Of a stretch of 64,000 nucleotides of DNA, positions 35,247-46,043 are shown in pieces. Each line of letters starts with the position of its first letter. The first letter of the stretch is position 1. Source of the DNA: Aeribacillus composti (GTDB taxonomy: Bacteria; Bacillota; Bacilli; Bacillales; Aeribacillaceae); the NCBI RefSeq assembly GCF_007827555.1, contig NZ_VISS01000016.1, positions 19,665-83,664 on the forward strand, written 5' to 3'. The notes beneath the pieces are model-generated. The model was not told where the DNA came from and did no database searches. It was given only the letters and a program-made list of their open reading frames with translations. A program made the translations under genes and the position numbers.

Positions 35247-36479
35247 TTGTCATTAAGAGAAGAAGCATTACATATTCATAGTGTTCAGAAGGGAAAACTT
35301 GAAACAAAATCAAAAATTCCGGTAAGAAATGCAAAAGATTTAAGTTTAGCATACTCTCCTGGAGTGGCTGAGCCGTGCAAGGCAATTTATGATGATAAAA
35401 GCAAAGTGTATGAGTATACGATGAAGGGGAATATGGTGGCGGTTGTCTCTGATGGAACAGCCGTTTTAGGGCTTGGAAACATCGGACCGGAGGCAGCTCT
35501 CCCTGTCATGGAAGGAAAAGCTGTTTTATTTAAAAGCTTTGCAGGTGTCGATGCGTTTCCGATTTGTATAGATACGACAGATGTGGAAAAAATTATTGAG
35601 ACAGTAAAGCTTCTTGAGCCGACTTTTGGCGGCATAAACTTGGAAGATATTGCCGCACCAAATTGCTTCGAAATTGAAGAGCGTTTAAAAAAGGAAACGA
35701 ACATTCCGATTTTCCATGACGATCAACACGGAACCGCCATTGTAACTGTCGCTGGTTTATTAAATGCATTGAAGCTGGTCGGCAAAGAGATGTCAAATAT
35801 TAAAGTTGTCGCAAACGGAGCAGGAGCGGCTGGAATAGCTATTATAAAATTATTATATCGCTATGGTGTTCGTGACATTATTTTGTGCGATTCAAAAGGA
35901 GCCATTTTCGATGGACGCCCTTACGGAATGAACAGCATAAAAGCTGAAGTGGCTAAATATACAAATCATGATCGCTTAGAGGGCTCTTTGGCCGATGTAA
36001 TCGAAGGAGCGGATGTTTTTATCGGTGTGTCAGTCGCAGGAGCACTAACAAAAGAAATGGTAAAATTAATGGCGGATAATCCGATCATTTTCGCTATGGC
36101 CAATCCAGATCCGGAAATTATGCCTGACGATGCGAAAGAAGCTGGAGCAAAAGTCATTGGAACAGGACGTTCAGATTTCCCTAACCAGGTGAATAACGTT
36201 TTAGCATTTCCAGGGATTTTCCGTGGAGCATTGGATGTAAGAGCAACACATATAAATGAACAGATGAAAATGGCTGCTGCTGAAGCGATTGCTTCTCTTA
36301 TTAAGGAAGATGAGCTTCGTCCAGATTATGTTATTCCGGCGCCGTTTGATCCAAGGGTTGCACCATGTGTTGCTGCAGCTGTTGCGAAAACGGCAATGGA
36401 AACAGGTGTTGCACGCATAAAAGTAGATCCGGAAGAAGTTGCGGAAAAAACAAGAAAGCTTGCTATTATTGGAAAATAA
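35247..36479 (+). CDS. ytsJ: Malic enzyme (YtsJ, NADP type)
   Basis: Oxidative decarboxylation of malate to pyruvate. The 410-residue single-domain protein, the length of B. subtilis YtsJ, has LAYSPGVAEPC, the catalytic-region Lys in MEGKAVLFK, the metal-binding FHDDQHGTA and the Rossmann motif GAGAAGIA. No phosphotransacetylase domain is fused. TTG 35247 follows AAGGAGTGAT at 9 nt. It lies between dnaE and accDA, as in B. subtilis, and provides NADPH and pyruvate beside fatty-acid synthesis genes. The cofactor is inferred from orthology. Confidence 0.95.
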   Translation: MSLREEALHIHSVQKGKLETKSKIPVRNAKDLSLAYSPGVAEPCKAIYDDKSKVYEYTMKGNMVAVVSDGTAVLGLGNIGPEAALPVMEGKAVLFKSFAGVDAFPICIDTTDVEKIIETVKLLEPTFGGINLEDIAAPNCFEIEERLKKETNIPIFHDDQHGTAIVTVAGLLNALKLVGKEMSNIKVVANGAGAAGIAIIKLLYRYGVRDIILCDSKGAIFDGRPYGMNSIKAEVAKYTNHDRLEGSLADVIEGADVFIGVSVAGALTKEMVKLMADNPIIFAMANPDPEIMPDDAKEAGAKVIGTGRSDFPNQVNNVLAFPGIFRGALDVRATHINEQMKMAAAEAIASLIKEDELRPDYVIPAPFDPRVAPCVAAAVAKTAMETGVARIKVDPEEVAEKTRKLAIIGK

Positions 36480-36585
36480 AAGCGGCTACAAATGGCGAAA
36501 GAATGAGAAACCTCTCTTCTCTGCTGTTGGGAGAAAGAAAAATATGATATATTTATAATATTTGAATACCTCTCAAAAGATATAG

Positions 36586-36675
36586 GAAGAAGATCCGGAA
36601 GATTTAAGATTGATTGAAGGTGTCATCCCTTGCAATGAAGACATTATTCAGCCAAAAAGGGAGGTTCTATTTTGA
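36586..36675 (+). pseudogene. Coding-like 3' fragment translationally joined to accD
   Basis: After a TAG at 36583-36585, 29 sense codons read [20 protein letters not shown] and onward to TGA 36673-36675, which overlaps the accD TTG start (TTGA). The junction looks like a former operon partner whose 5' part is lost. The family is not recognised; a regulator gene at this place in other Bacillaceae is one possibility. Confidence 0.4.
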
Positions 36676-37535
36676 TAAAAAACATTTTTTCAAAAAAGAA
36701 AAAATATGCATCGATCCCTTCCGGACATGCAAAATATGATGTTCCTGAAGGTATTATGACAAAATGTCCAAAATGTAAAAAGATTATGTACTCAAAAGAA
36801 ATTGAAAAAAATTTAAAAGTGTGCAACAACTGCGGCTACCATTTTCAAATGGGAGCGAGAGAAAGAATTGCCAGCCTTTTAGATCATGGCAGCTTTTTAG
36901 AATATGACAGCGATATGCGTTCTGAAAACCCTCTTAATTTTGAAGGGTATTTAGAAAAGCTAGAAAAAGACAAAGAGAAAACGAAGCTAAATGAAGCTGT
37001 TGTGACAGGCGAAGGAACAATCGGCGGATTTCCAGTAGTAATTGCCGTTATGGATGCGAGTTTTCGCATGGGGAGCATGGGTTCGGTAGTTGGAGAAAAA
37101 ATTACAAGGGCAATTGAAAAAGCGAAGAAAAAAAACATCCCCTTTATTATTTTCACAGCTTCAGGCGGTGCTCGTATGCAAGAAGGCGTCCTCAGTTTAA
37201 TGCAGATGGCGAAAACTAGCGCTGCTTTAAAATTATTCAGCGATGAAGGCGGACTCATTATTTCGGTTATGACCCATCCGACTACAGGGGGAGTATCGGC
37301 TAGCTTCGCTTCTTTAGGTGACTACAATTTTGCCGAGCCTGGTGCATTAATCGGTTTTGCAGGGCGCAGAATCATAGAACAAACGATCAGAGAAGAGCTT
37401 CCGGAAGATTTCCAAACTGCTGAATTTCTGCTGAAGCATGGGCAGCTTGATTCTGTATTGCACCGCCACCAACTGCGGGATACGTTAATCAACCTCTTGG
37501 ATATACACCAAGCAAAGGGGGATGTAGATTGGTAG
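36672..37535 (+). CDS. accD: Acetyl-CoA carboxylase carboxyltransferase, beta subunit
   Basis: With AccA it moves carboxyl from carboxybiotin to acetyl-CoA, forming malonyl-CoA. The 287-residue protein has the N-terminal zinc ribbon Cys32, Cys35, Cys51, Cys54 (CPKC...CNNC) and a crotonase-fold core with [15 protein letters not shown] 36672 follows GGGAGG at about 8 nt. Its stop overlaps the accA start. A TATAAT at 36554-36559 may be the promoter, but no good -35 is seen. Confidence 0.97.
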   Translation: MIKNIFSKKKKYASIPSGHAKYDVPEGIMTKCPKCKKIMYSKEIEKNLKVCNNCGYHFQMGARERIASLLDHGSFLEYDSDMRSENPLNFEGYLEKLEKDKEKTKLNEAVVTGEGTIGGFPVVIAVMDASFRMGSMGSVVGEKITRAIEKAKKKNIPFIIFTASGGARMQEGVLSLMQMAKTSAALKLFSDEGGLIISVMTHPTTGGVSASFASLGDYNFAEPGALIGFAGRRIIEQTIREELPEDFQTAEFLLKHGQLDSVLHRHQLRDTLINLLDIHQAKGDVDW

Positions 37536-38503
37536 GAGAACTGGAATTTGAAAAGCCGATTATAGAATTAAAGAAAAAAATTCATGAATTAAAGGAATTT
37601 ACAAAAACAGCGGATGTAGATTTGTCGGCTGAAATTGAAAAGCTGGAAACAAGACTAAAAAATTTAGAAAAGGAAATATATGATCACCTCTCCCCGTGGA
37701 ATCGCGTCCAAATCGCACGCCACCCGAATCGCCCTACAACGCTTGATTATATTGAGCTGTTATTTGAAAATTTTTTCGAATGCCACGGAGACAGATATTT
37801 TGGTGATGACGAAGCGATTGTAGGAGGCGTTGCAAAATTTCATGGGATCCCTGTAACGGTAATCGGGCAGCAAAGAGGAAAAGATACGAAAGACAATATC
37901 CGAAGAAATTTTGGTATGCCGCATCCTGAAGGTTACCGTAAAGCATTGCGCCTTATGAAACAGGCGAACAAGTTTAACCGCCCTATTATTACATTTATCG
38001 ATACAAAAGGAGCTTACCCAGGAAAAGCTGCAGAAGAGCGGGGACAAAGTGAAGCAATTGCCAGAAATTTGTTTGAAATGGCCGGTTTTTCTGTTCCAAT
38101 TATATGTATTGTCATTGGAGAAGGAGGAAGCGGCGGCGCATTAGCATTAGGAGTAGGAAATCATATATATATGTTGGAAAATTCTACTTATTCAGTTATT
38201 TCTCCCGAAGGGGCTGCCGCCCTATTATGGAAGGATGCCGGCTTAGCTAAAAAAGCGGCAGAAACAATGAAGATCACTGCCCAAGATTTAAAAGAGCTTG
38301 GTGTTATTGATGATATCATTCCGGAAGTAAAAGGCGGGGCACATAGGGATGTCCAATTGCAAGCTAAACACATTGAACAGGCTTTAAAACGTTCATTAAA
38401 AGAATTGACCAATATGAGCGGAGAAGAGCTGATCAGGCATCGGTACGAAAAATTTAATAGTATTGGGGCCGTTATTGACGAACAAGTGACAAATACGCAG
38501 TAA
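37529..38503 (+). CDS. accA: Acetyl-CoA carboxylase carboxyltransferase, alpha subunit
   Basis: A 324-residue partner of AccD. It begins with a coiled-coil segment, then the carboxyltransferase core with [35 protein letters not shown] and [12 protein letters not shown], typical of AccA. TTG 37529 lies within the end of accD, with AAAGGGGG 6 nt upstream, so translation is coupled. A strong terminator ends the operon. Confidence 0.97.
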   Translation: MVGELEFEKPIIELKKKIHELKEFTKTADVDLSAEIEKLETRLKNLEKEIYDHLSPWNRVQIARHPNRPTTLDYIELLFENFFECHGDRYFGDDEAIVGGVAKFHGIPVTVIGQQRGKDTKDNIRRNFGMPHPEGYRKALRLMKQANKFNRPIITFIDTKGAYPGKAAEERGQSEAIARNLFEMAGFSVPIICIVIGEGGSGGALALGVGNHIYMLENSTYSVISPEGAAALLWKDAGLAKKAAETMKITAQDLKELGVIDDIIPEVKGGAHRDVQLQAKHIEQALKRSLKELTNMSGEELIRHRYEKFNSIGAVIDEQVTNTQ

Positions 38504-38540
38504 CGTGCGCTCCTTGATGGAGCTGCACGTTATTTTTTTA
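38502..38540 (+). terminator. Terminator of accDA
   Basis: AACGTGC-GCTCC / GGAGC-TGCACGTT followed by ATTTTTTTATTTTT. Confidence 0.85.
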
Positions 38541-38649
38541 TTTTTATCTTTCGCATCGCTTCTTTTTGTGTATAATAATAAAGAATTTAACTATTCTAAG
38601 CTTACTATGCTCAGCGATTATCAGATAATATGATCATTATTTTATGTAA

Positions 38650-39642
<993 letters not shown>

Positions 39643-39691
39643 AGTATGAACATGGGATCGTTTTCATAATGTTTAGGAGGTATGCCAATTT

Positions 39692-41452
39692 ATGCGAAAA
39701 ACGAAAATTGTTTGTACAATAGGTCCTGCAAGCGAGAGCATCGAAATGTTGGAAAAACTAATTAAAGCCGGCATGAATGTGGCACGGCTCAATTTTTCGC
39801 ATGGAGATCATGAGGAGCATAAAGCGAGAATTCAAAACATTCGGGAGGCAGCGAAGCGCTTGGGCAAAAGTGTTGCAATATTATTGGACACAAAAGGCCC
39901 TGAGATTCGAACGCATACAATGGAAAACGGAGAGATACAATTAGAAGCAGGATCCCGCCTTCTTATTTCAATGGAAGAGGTTGTCGGCACGAAAGAAAAA
40001 ATTTCGGTTACATATAAAGGATTAATCAATGATGTTTCCATTGGTTCTAAAATATTGCTTGATGACGGATTAATTGGTTTAGAAGTTACAAAGATTGATA
40101 AAGAAAAACAGGAAATTGAAACGAAGGTATTAAACAGCGGAATTTTGAAAAATAAAAAAGGAGTCAATGTTCCTGGAGTTAGTGTCAATCTTCCTGGAAT
40201 TACGGAGAAAGATGCAAAAGATATTTTGTTTGGCATTGAGCAGGGAGTCGATTTTATCGCTGCATCATTTGTTCGCCGCGCTTCCGATGTATTGGAAATT
40301 CGCCAACTGCTGGAGGAGCACCAAGCTGACGATATTCAAATTATCCCGAAAATAGAAAATCAAGAAGGCGTTGACAATATTGATCAAATTTTGGAAGTTT
40401 CCGACGGGCTAATGGTTGCTCGAGGAGATTTAGGAGTAGAAATTCCCGCTGAAGATGTTCCGCTTGTCCAAAAGGAACTGATTCGCAAATGCAATCAATT
40501 AGGAAAACCTGTTATTACTGCTACTCAAATGCTTGATTCGATGCAGCGAAACCCAAGACCTACCCGGGCGGAAGCCAGCGATGTAGCAAACGCTATTTTT
40601 GATGGAACCGATGCAATTATGCTTTCAGGCGAGACAGCTGCCGGTTTATATCCGGTAGAAGCAGTGGAGACGATGCATAAAATTGCTTCCCGCGTTGAAC
40701 AAGCTTTAGATTATCGCCAAGCCTTAACGAAACATACGAAAGTTGCTGATTCAACGATCACAAATGCAATTGGACAATCAGTAGCTTATACGGCGATTAA
40801 TTTGGACGTTTCGGCCATTATCACGCCAACAGTCAGCGGCTATACGGCCAAAATGATTTCGAAATATCGGCCAAAAGCGCCGATTATTGCAGTAACATCC
40901 AGCAGTAAAGTATGCCGTAAGCTTGCCCTTGTATGGGGTGTGCATCCAACAATAGGACAAATTGCTACAACAACAGATGAAATGCTTGACATAGCTGTGC
41001 GTGAATCTATAAACACTGGAATTATTACACATGGAGATCGAGTGATTATTACAGCCGGAGTACCTGTAGGAGAAACAGGTTCCACAAATCTGATGAAAGT
41101 CCATGTTGTTGGCGATGTTTTAGGAAAAGGTCAAGGGATTGGACGAGCATCGGCATTTGGAAAGGTTATCGTTGCAAAGAATAGTAAAGAAGCTGTTGAG
41201 AAAATGGTGAAAGGTTCAATTCTCGTTACGAATGGGACCGACAAAGACATGATGGAAGCGATTGAAAAAGCAGCTGCACTTGTTACGGAAGAAGGCGGCT
41301 TAACGTGCCATGCGGCCGTAGTCGGTTTGAGCCTTGGCATTCCAGTCATTGTCGGGGTAGAAAATGCAACAGAAATTTTGAAGGATGGTATGGAAGTCAC
41401 TGTGGATGCAATACAAGGGATGATATATAAAGGACATGCGAGCGTTCTATAA
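39692..41452 (+). CDS. pyk: Pyruvate kinase with C-terminal PEP-utilizing extension
   Basis: Last step of glycolysis, phosphoenolpyruvate plus ADP to pyruvate plus ATP. The 586-residue protein has RLNFSHGDH, the catalytic-region [12 protein letters not shown] and [10 protein letters not shown], and TATQMLDSM. It also has the extra C-terminal domain found in Bacillus and Geobacillus enzymes (about 475-586), with [11 protein letters not shown] resembling the phosphohistidine domain of PEP synthases. AGGAGG lies 12 nt before ATG 39692. It is the second gene of pfkA-pyk. Confidence 0.98.
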   Translation: MRKTKIVCTIGPASESIEMLEKLIKAGMNVARLNFSHGDHEEHKARIQNIREAAKRLGKSVAILLDTKGPEIRTHTMENGEIQLEAGSRLLISMEEVVGTKEKISVTYKGLINDVSIGSKILLDDGLIGLEVTKIDKEKQEIETKVLNSGILKNKKGVNVPGVSVNLPGITEKDAKDILFGIEQGVDFIAASFVRRASDVLEIRQLLEEHQADDIQIIPKIENQEGVDNIDQILEVSDGLMVARGDLGVEIPAEDVPLVQKELIRKCNQLGKPVITATQMLDSMQRNPRPTRAEASDVANAIFDGTDAIMLSGETAAGLYPVEAVETMHKIASRVEQALDYRQALTKHTKVADSTITNAIGQSVAYTAINLDVSAIITPTVSGYTAKMISKYRPKAPIIAVTSSSKVCRKLALVWGVHPTIGQIATTTDEMLDIAVRESINTGIITHGDRVIITAGVPVGETGSTNLMKVHVVGDVLGKGQGIGRASAFGKVIVAKNSKEAVEKMVKGSILVTNGTDKDMMEAIEKAAALVTEEGGLTCHAAVVGLSLGIPVIVGVENATEILKDGMEVTVDAIQGMIYKGHASVL

Positions 41453-41464
41453 TTTTGATTGAAA

Positions 41465-41497
41465 GGAGAAGGATTTCAGTTCCTTCTCTTTTTTTGT
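41465..41497 (+). terminator. Terminator of pfkA-pyk
   Basis: GAGAAGGA / TCCTTCTC with a seven-base loop, then TTTTTTT. Confidence 0.85.
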
Positions 41498-41572
41498 ATA
41501 GTAAAGATTAAGAAACGAGTATTTTACATCTCTCTTTTGTATAGTAAAGAGTAGGGAACGGGTATTTTATAT
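41492..41572 (+). repeat. Tandem 38-bp duplication in the fxsA promoter region
   Basis: Copies 41492-41529 and 41535-41572 match at 33 of 38 positions; both begin TTTTGTATAGTAAAGA. Each carries a TATAGT that could act as a -10. The second copy abuts the fxsA ribosome-binding site and the first overlaps the pyk terminator tail. Confidence 0.7.
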
Positions 41573-41588
41573 ATGGAGGAGATAGCAT

Positions 41589-41978
41589 ATGCGAACATTA
41601 TTGATTTTTTTTATTGTTGCACCGGCTTGTGAAATAGGGGTTTTGCTTTTATCTGGAAAGACGATCGGGGTGCTTCCGACTGTGCTATTGATTATCTTAA
41701 CAGGCTTTGTTGGGGCTTATTTGGCGAAAAAACAAGGAATTCAGGCTGTGCGAAATCTTCAAAAGGAAATTCAATATGGGCGCATTCCAAGCAATGCCAT
41801 TTTGGATGCAATGGCTATTTTAGTCGGAGGAATCATGCTATTGACGCCGGGATTTATTTCGGATATCGTCGGTTTGTTTCTTTTATTTCCAATCACAAGA
41901 AATTGGGTAAAGCCTTTTCTTATTCAATTCATAAAAAAATGGATTGATAAACATACGATCCATATTATTCGGCCATAA
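41589..41978 (+). CDS. fxsA: FxsA-family membrane protein (YtzA)
   Basis: A 129-residue protein with about three membrane segments. The family features are an N-terminal LLIFFIVAPACEIGVLL, then GVLPTVLLIILTGFVGAYLAKKQG, and LLTPGFISDIVGLFLLFP. E. coli FxsA affects phage exclusion when overproduced; the Bacillus role is unknown. ATG 41589 follows ATGGAGGAG. Its place between pyk and citZ matches B. subtilis ytzA. Confidence 0.92.
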   Translation: MRTLLIFFIVAPACEIGVLLLSGKTIGVLPTVLLIILTGFVGAYLAKKQGIQAVRNLQKEIQYGRIPSNAILDAMAILVGGIMLLTPGFISDIVGLFLLFPITRNWVKPFLIQFIKKWIDKHTIHIIRP

Positions 41979-42004
41979 TTCAATAAAAGATTTATTATGC
42001 TGAA

Positions 42005-42042
42005 ATAAGTAATTCTTATTCAATTCTATAAGATTTTTTTAT
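42005..42042 (+). promoter_or_regulatory. Two CcpC-box-like dyads upstream of citZ
   Basis: ATAA-N7-TTAT occurs at 42005-42019 and again at 42028-42042, centres 23 bp apart. CcpC of B. subtilis represses citZ through an ATAA-N7-TTAT dyad and an ATAA half-site. A half-site, ATAA, lies between the -35 and -10 at 42097-42100. The region is AT-rich, so chance matches are possible. Confidence 0.5.
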
Positions 42043-42082
42043 TAAAAAAAAGAATTCCGTAAAAAATATCTTATTTATCTGA

Positions 42083-42111
42083 TTCACAAAAGTCTGATAA
42101 TTGTTTATAAT
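42083..42111 (+). promoter_or_regulatory. Promoter of citZ-icd-mdh
   Basis: TTCACA, 17 bp, TATAAT. Transcription would start near 42118, leaving a leader of about 160 nt. Confidence 0.65.
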
Positions 42112-42165
42112 AGAGGTGTATTTTTTAATTCATATGTTTGGTGATCATTTCACTGATAAAAAATA

Positions 42166-42203
42166 TTTCACAAAAGAAATGAAAGCATTTTCTTTTTGTG
42201 AAA
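42166..42203 (+). promoter_or_regulatory. Hairpin with a cre-like centre in the citZ leader
   Basis: TTTCACAAAAGAAA (42166-42179) pairs with TTTTCTTTTTGTGAAA (42188-42203). The centre, ATGAAAGCATTTTCT (42179-42193), matches the cre consensus except for the central G and the last base. CcpA represses citZ through a leader cre in B. subtilis. As RNA the hairpin could also bind a protein such as aconitase. Confidence 0.5.
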
Positions 42204-42279
42204 AAATGAAAGTTTTATGAATTTTGTTTATTTCTATTTGAATTGCAGTTCAAAATTTTTATGTAAAGGGGAGATAGCC

Positions 42280-43398
42280 ATGACAGCAACGCGTGGACTA
42301 GAGGGCGTGGTAGCCACAACTTCATCAATAAGTTCTATTATTGATGATACATTGACATATGTTGGTTACAATATTGACGATTTAGCTCAAAACGCAAGCT
42401 TTGAAGAAGTTGTTTACCTGCTTTGGCATCGAAAGCTTCCGAATAAGGAGCAATTAGAGGAATTAAGAAAGCAGCTTGCTGAGAATGCGTCGATACCGAA
42501 TGAAATATTAGAACATTTTAAAACTTATCCGATTGATAAAGTACATCCGATGGCAGCTTTGAGAACAGCTGTATCTTTGCTTGGATTGTATGACGAAGAA
42601 GCGGACAACATGTCTGATGAGGCAAATTATCGAAAAGCAATTCGATTGCAGGCGAAAATTTCTACAATTGTCGCTGCTTTTGCCCGCATCCGCAAAGGAT
42701 TGGAGCCTGTTCAACCGAGAACAGATTTAGGCTTTGCCGCTAATTTCTTATATATGTTAAAAGGTGAAGAACCTGATCAAACTTCCATTGAAGCCTTCAA
42801 CAAAGCGCTCGTCCTTCATGCAGACCATGAATTGAATGCTTCGACATTTACTGCAAGAGTATGTGTGGCAACGCTTTCGGACATTTATTCCGGAATTACT
42901 GCGGCAATTGGAGCATTGAAAGGACCGTTGCATGGCGGTGCGAACGAACGCGTTATGCGAATGTTAACAGAAATTGGTGAACCTGAAAATGTAGAATCTT
43001 ACATTCGCGAAAAATTAGCAAACAAAGAAAAAATTATGGGATTTGGTCATCGAGTTTATCGCAAAGGGGATCCTCGTGCCAAACATTTAAAAGAAATGTC
43101 CCGCAGACTAACAGAAATCACCGGTGAAACGAAATGGTATGAAATGTCAACTAAAATTGAGGAAATCGTAACATCTGAAAAATCTTTACCGCCGAATGTT
43201 GATTTTTATTCAGCGTCTGTATACCATTGCTTAGGTATTGATCATGATTTATTTACGCCGATTTTTGCAATAAGCCGCACATCTGGATGGTTAGCCCATA
43301 TTTTAGAGCAATATGAAAACAATCGATTGATTCGTCCTCGTGCGGAATATACAGGACCAGAAAAACAAGTATTTATCCCTATCGAAAAGCGCAGCTAA
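42280..43398 (+). CDS. citZ: Citrate synthase (major, CitZ)
   Basis: Condenses acetyl-CoA and oxaloacetate. The 372-residue protein, the B. subtilis length, has the active-site histidines in GPLHGGANE (about 220) and GFGHRVY (about 260), plus the late catalytic-region SASVYHCLGI. ATG 42280 is preferred (AAAGGGGAG upstream) over an in-frame extension. It is the first gene of citZ-icd-mdh. The visible upstream sites suggest repression by CcpC and CcpA. Confidence 0.98.
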   Translation: MTATRGLEGVVATTSSISSIIDDTLTYVGYNIDDLAQNASFEEVVYLLWHRKLPNKEQLEELRKQLAENASIPNEILEHFKTYPIDKVHPMAALRTAVSLLGLYDEEADNMSDEANYRKAIRLQAKISTIVAAFARIRKGLEPVQPRTDLGFAANFLYMLKGEEPDQTSIEAFNKALVLHADHELNASTFTARVCVATLSDIYSGITAAIGALKGPLHGGANERVMRMLTEIGEPENVESYIREKLANKEKIMGFGHRVYRKGDPRAKHLKEMSRRLTEITGETKWYEMSTKIEEIVTSEKSLPPNVDFYSASVYHCLGIDHDLFTPIFAISRTSGWLAHILEQYENNRLIRPRAEYTGPEKQVFIPIEKRS

Positions 43399-43437
43399 CA
43401 GGTAAAATAGAAAAGGGATTCCTTTTTCTTCCCTGTT

Positions 43438-43457
43438 AAGCATGGCCATGCTTTTAT
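43438..43457 (+). terminator. Perfect palindrome between citZ and icd (weak terminator or processing hairpin)
   Basis: AAGCATGG-CCATGCTT followed by TTAT. The short T run suggests partial termination or 3'-end protection of the citZ message. Confidence 0.45.
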
Positions 43458-43494
43458 ACACAAATAGAGAATACATATTTAGGAGGTAATGATT

Positions 43495-44766
43495 GTGGCA
43501 GAAGGTCAAAAAATTACAATGACAAATGGTACTTTAAACGTTCCAAATGATCCTATAATTCCGTTTATTGAAGGAGACGGCACTGGTCCTGATATTTGGA
43601 GAGCTGCGTCAAAAGTGCTGGAAGCAGCTGTAGAAAAAGCATACAATGGCGAAAAGAAAATCGTTTGGAAAGAAGTGCTTGCTGGTGAAAAAGCTTTTAA
43701 AGAGACTGGGGAATGGCTTCCTCAAGAAACGCTTGATGTGATACGCGAGTATATGATTGCGATCAAAGGTCCGTTAACAACTCCTGTAGGTGGAGGAATC
43801 CGTTCTTTAAACGTTGCTCTTCGCCAAGAGCTGGATTTATTTGTGTGCTTAAGACCTGTCCGTTATTTCAATGGAGTTCCTTCCCCTGTAAAACGTCCTC
43901 AAGATACAGACATGGTAATTTTCCGTGAAAATACCGAAGACATCTATGCCGGCATAGAGTATGCAAAAGGGACAGAAGAAGTAAAAAAAGTCATTGAATT
44001 TTTACAAAAAGAGCTGGGAGTAAACAAAATCCGTTTCCCTGAAACGTCCGGAATCGGCATTAAGCCTATTTCTGAAGAAGGAACGAAACGGCTTGTCCGT
44101 GCGGCCATTAACTATGCAATTGAACACGGAAGAAAATCTGTCACCCTTGTTCATAAAGGGAACATTATGAAATTTACAGAAGGCGCGTTTAAAAATTGGG
44201 GATATGAATTGGCTGAGCAAGAGTTTGGCGATAAAGTATTCACATGGGCTGAGTATGACCGCATTGTTGAAAAAGAAGGAAAAGAAGCGGCTAACAAAGC
44301 GCAAGAAGAAGCAGAAAAAGCTGGAAAAATTATTATTAAAGATGCAATTGCAGATATTTTCCTACAGCAAATTCTTACTCGTCCGCGCGAGTTTGATGTA
44401 GTAGCAACGATGAATTTAAATGGAGACTACATTTCGGATGCTTTGGCTGCACAAGTAGGCGGAATCGGTATTGCTCCAGGAGCAAACATTAACTACGAGA
44501 CAGGGCATGCGATTTTTGAAGCAACACACGGTACAGCACCAAAATACGCCGGACTTGATAAAGTGAATCCATCTTCCGTAATTCTTTCTGGAGTGCTTAT
44601 GCTCGAACATCTAGGCTGGAAAGAAGCAGCTGATTTAATCATTCAAGCAATGGAAAAAACGATCGCTTCAAAAGTTGTCACCTATGACTTTGCACGCCTC
44701 ATGGACGGAGCTACGGAAGTAAAATGCTCTGAATTCGGCAATGAATTGATTAAAAACATGGGTTAA
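43495..44766 (+). CDS. icd: Isocitrate dehydrogenase (NADP)
   Basis: Converts isocitrate to 2-oxoglutarate with NADP. Starting at GTG 43495 gives 423 residues, the B. subtilis length; AGGAGG is 8 nt upstream, whereas the in-frame ATG at 43489 is only 2 nt from it. Motifs are [12 protein letters not shown], the substrate-site Ser in [26 protein letters not shown], the catalytic Lys in [12 protein letters not shown] and the NADP-site HGTAPKYAG. It is in the middle of the TCA operon. Confidence 0.98.
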   Translation: MAEGQKITMTNGTLNVPNDPIIPFIEGDGTGPDIWRAASKVLEAAVEKAYNGEKKIVWKEVLAGEKAFKETGEWLPQETLDVIREYMIAIKGPLTTPVGGGIRSLNVALRQELDLFVCLRPVRYFNGVPSPVKRPQDTDMVIFRENTEDIYAGIEYAKGTEEVKKVIEFLQKELGVNKIRFPETSGIGIKPISEEGTKRLVRAAINYAIEHGRKSVTLVHKGNIMKFTEGAFKNWGYELAEQEFGDKVFTWAEYDRIVEKEGKEAANKAQEEAEKAGKIIIKDAIADIFLQQILTRPREFDVVATMNLNGDYISDALAAQVGGIGIAPGANINYETGHAIFEATHGTAPKYAGLDKVNPSSVILSGVLMLEHLGWKEAADLIIQAMEKTIASKVVTYDFARLMDGATEVKCSEFGNELIKNMG

Positions 44767-44776
44767 ACAAAGAACT

Positions 44777-44806
44777 GAGAGCTGCTTCTTTACGAAGTAG
44801 CTCTCC
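44777..44806 (+). terminator. Hairpin between icd and mdh
   Basis: GAGAGCTGCTTC / GAAGTAGCTCTC with one mismatch, followed by CATTTAG. Without a long T run it is more likely an attenuator or an mRNA-processing or stability element. Confidence 0.55.
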
Positions 44807-44861
44807 ATTTAGATTCATTTTTGAAAAATCACTTACATAAAAGAGAGGATGGATGCTTGAA

Positions 44862-45800
44862 ATGGCGATTAAAAGAAAGAAAATTTCTGTCATTGGTGCT
44901 GGATTTACTGGTGCGACAACAGCTTTTTTGCTGGCAAAAAAAGAGCTGGGAGATGTTGTGCTCGTTGACATTCCGCAAGCAGAGAATCCGACAAAAGGGA
45001 AAGCGTTGGACATGCTTGAATCAAGCCCTGTTCTTGGATTTGATGCGAACATTATCGGAACATCAAACTATGAGGAAACGGCTGATTCCGATATTGTTGT
45101 GATCACGGCAGGAATTGCAAGAAAACCTGGAATGAGTCGAGACGATTTAGTGCAGACCAACCAAAAAGTAATGAAAAGCGTCACAAAAGAAGTTGTAAAA
45201 TATTCCCCAAATTCCATTATCATTGTGCTGACAAATCCGGTTGATGCAATGACTTACACTGTTTATAAAGAATCCGGATTTCCAAAACACCGCGTCATCG
45301 GTCAATCTGGAGTTTTAGATACCGCAAGATTCCGCACATTTGTTGCTCAAGAATTGAATTTATCAGTCAAAGACATTACAGGATTTGTGTTAGGCGGCCA
45401 CGGAGATGATATGGTGCCATTAGTTCGCTATTCATACGCAGGGGGCATTCCGTTAGAAAAATTAATCCCGAAAGAGCGCTTGGATGCGATTGTTGAAAGA
45501 ACTAGAAAAGGCGGGGGAGAAATTGTTAACCTGCTTGGAAACGGAAGCGCATACTACGCACCAGCCGCATCTCTTGTAGAAATGGTGGAAGCGATTGTTA
45601 AAGATCAGCGCCGCGTATTGCCTGCCATTGCATATTTAGAAGGAGAGTACGGTTTTGAAGGTATTTATTTAGGCGTTCCAACAATTCTTGGAGGCAATGG
45701 CTTAGAGCAAATTATTGAGCTTGAACTGACGGATGAAGAAAAATCAGCTTTGGAAAAATCTGCAGAATCTGTAAGAAATGTTATGAAAGCATTAATATAG
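44862..45800 (+). CDS. mdh: Malate dehydrogenase (lactate dehydrogenase-like)
   Basis: Oxidises malate to oxaloacetate with NAD. The 312-residue protein has the Rossmann motif [22 protein letters not shown], the substrate-loop arginines in [20 protein letters not shown] and the catalytic His in [12 protein letters not shown] 44862 aligns with the B. subtilis start; ATG 44853, three codons upstream in frame, is closer to GAGAGG and cannot be excluded. It ends the citZ-icd-mdh operon. Confidence 0.97.
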   Translation: MAIKRKKISVIGAGFTGATTAFLLAKKELGDVVLVDIPQAENPTKGKALDMLESSPVLGFDANIIGTSNYEETADSDIVVITAGIARKPGMSRDDLVQTNQKVMKSVTKEVVKYSPNSIIIVLTNPVDAMTYTVYKESGFPKHRVIGQSGVLDTARFRTFVAQELNLSVKDITGFVLGGHGDDMVPLVRYSYAGGIPLEKLIPKERLDAIVERTRKGGGEIVNLLGNGSAYYAPAASLVEMVEAIVKDQRRVLPAIAYLEGEYGFEGIYLGVPTILGGNGLEQIIELELTDEEKSALEKSAESVRNVMKALI

Positions 45801-45810
45801 TGCATGATCG

Positions 45811-45846
45811 AAAAAGGAGGACATGTTATGTTCCTCCTTTTTCTTA
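45811..45846 (+). terminator. Terminator of the TCA operon
   Basis: AAAAAGGAGGAACAT-type stem: AAAAAGGAGGA pairs with TCCTCCTTTTT, continuing into T and C. Confidence 0.8.
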
Positions 45847-45965
45847 TAAAAGAAAAAAGAGAGTTTGCATAGAAAATTCGTCCGCTTTTTCAATTTCCGC
45901 TTCAAAACCGCTCCATCATGTTTCTATCGATTCTTTAAAATCTTCTGAAAGCAGCTTTTCTTGTA

Positions 45966-45994
45966 TTGGTTCTTTCTGCTTCGTGGACTATAAT
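45966..45994 (+). promoter_or_regulatory. Promoter of phoPR
   Basis: TTGGTT, 17 bp, TATAAT, 50 bp before the phoP ATG. No PHO boxes are obvious here. Confidence 0.6.
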
Positions 45995-46043
45995 AATAAT
46001 AAAGAATAATAAGAACAGTAGGAGAAAATTATTGGAGGATTTT

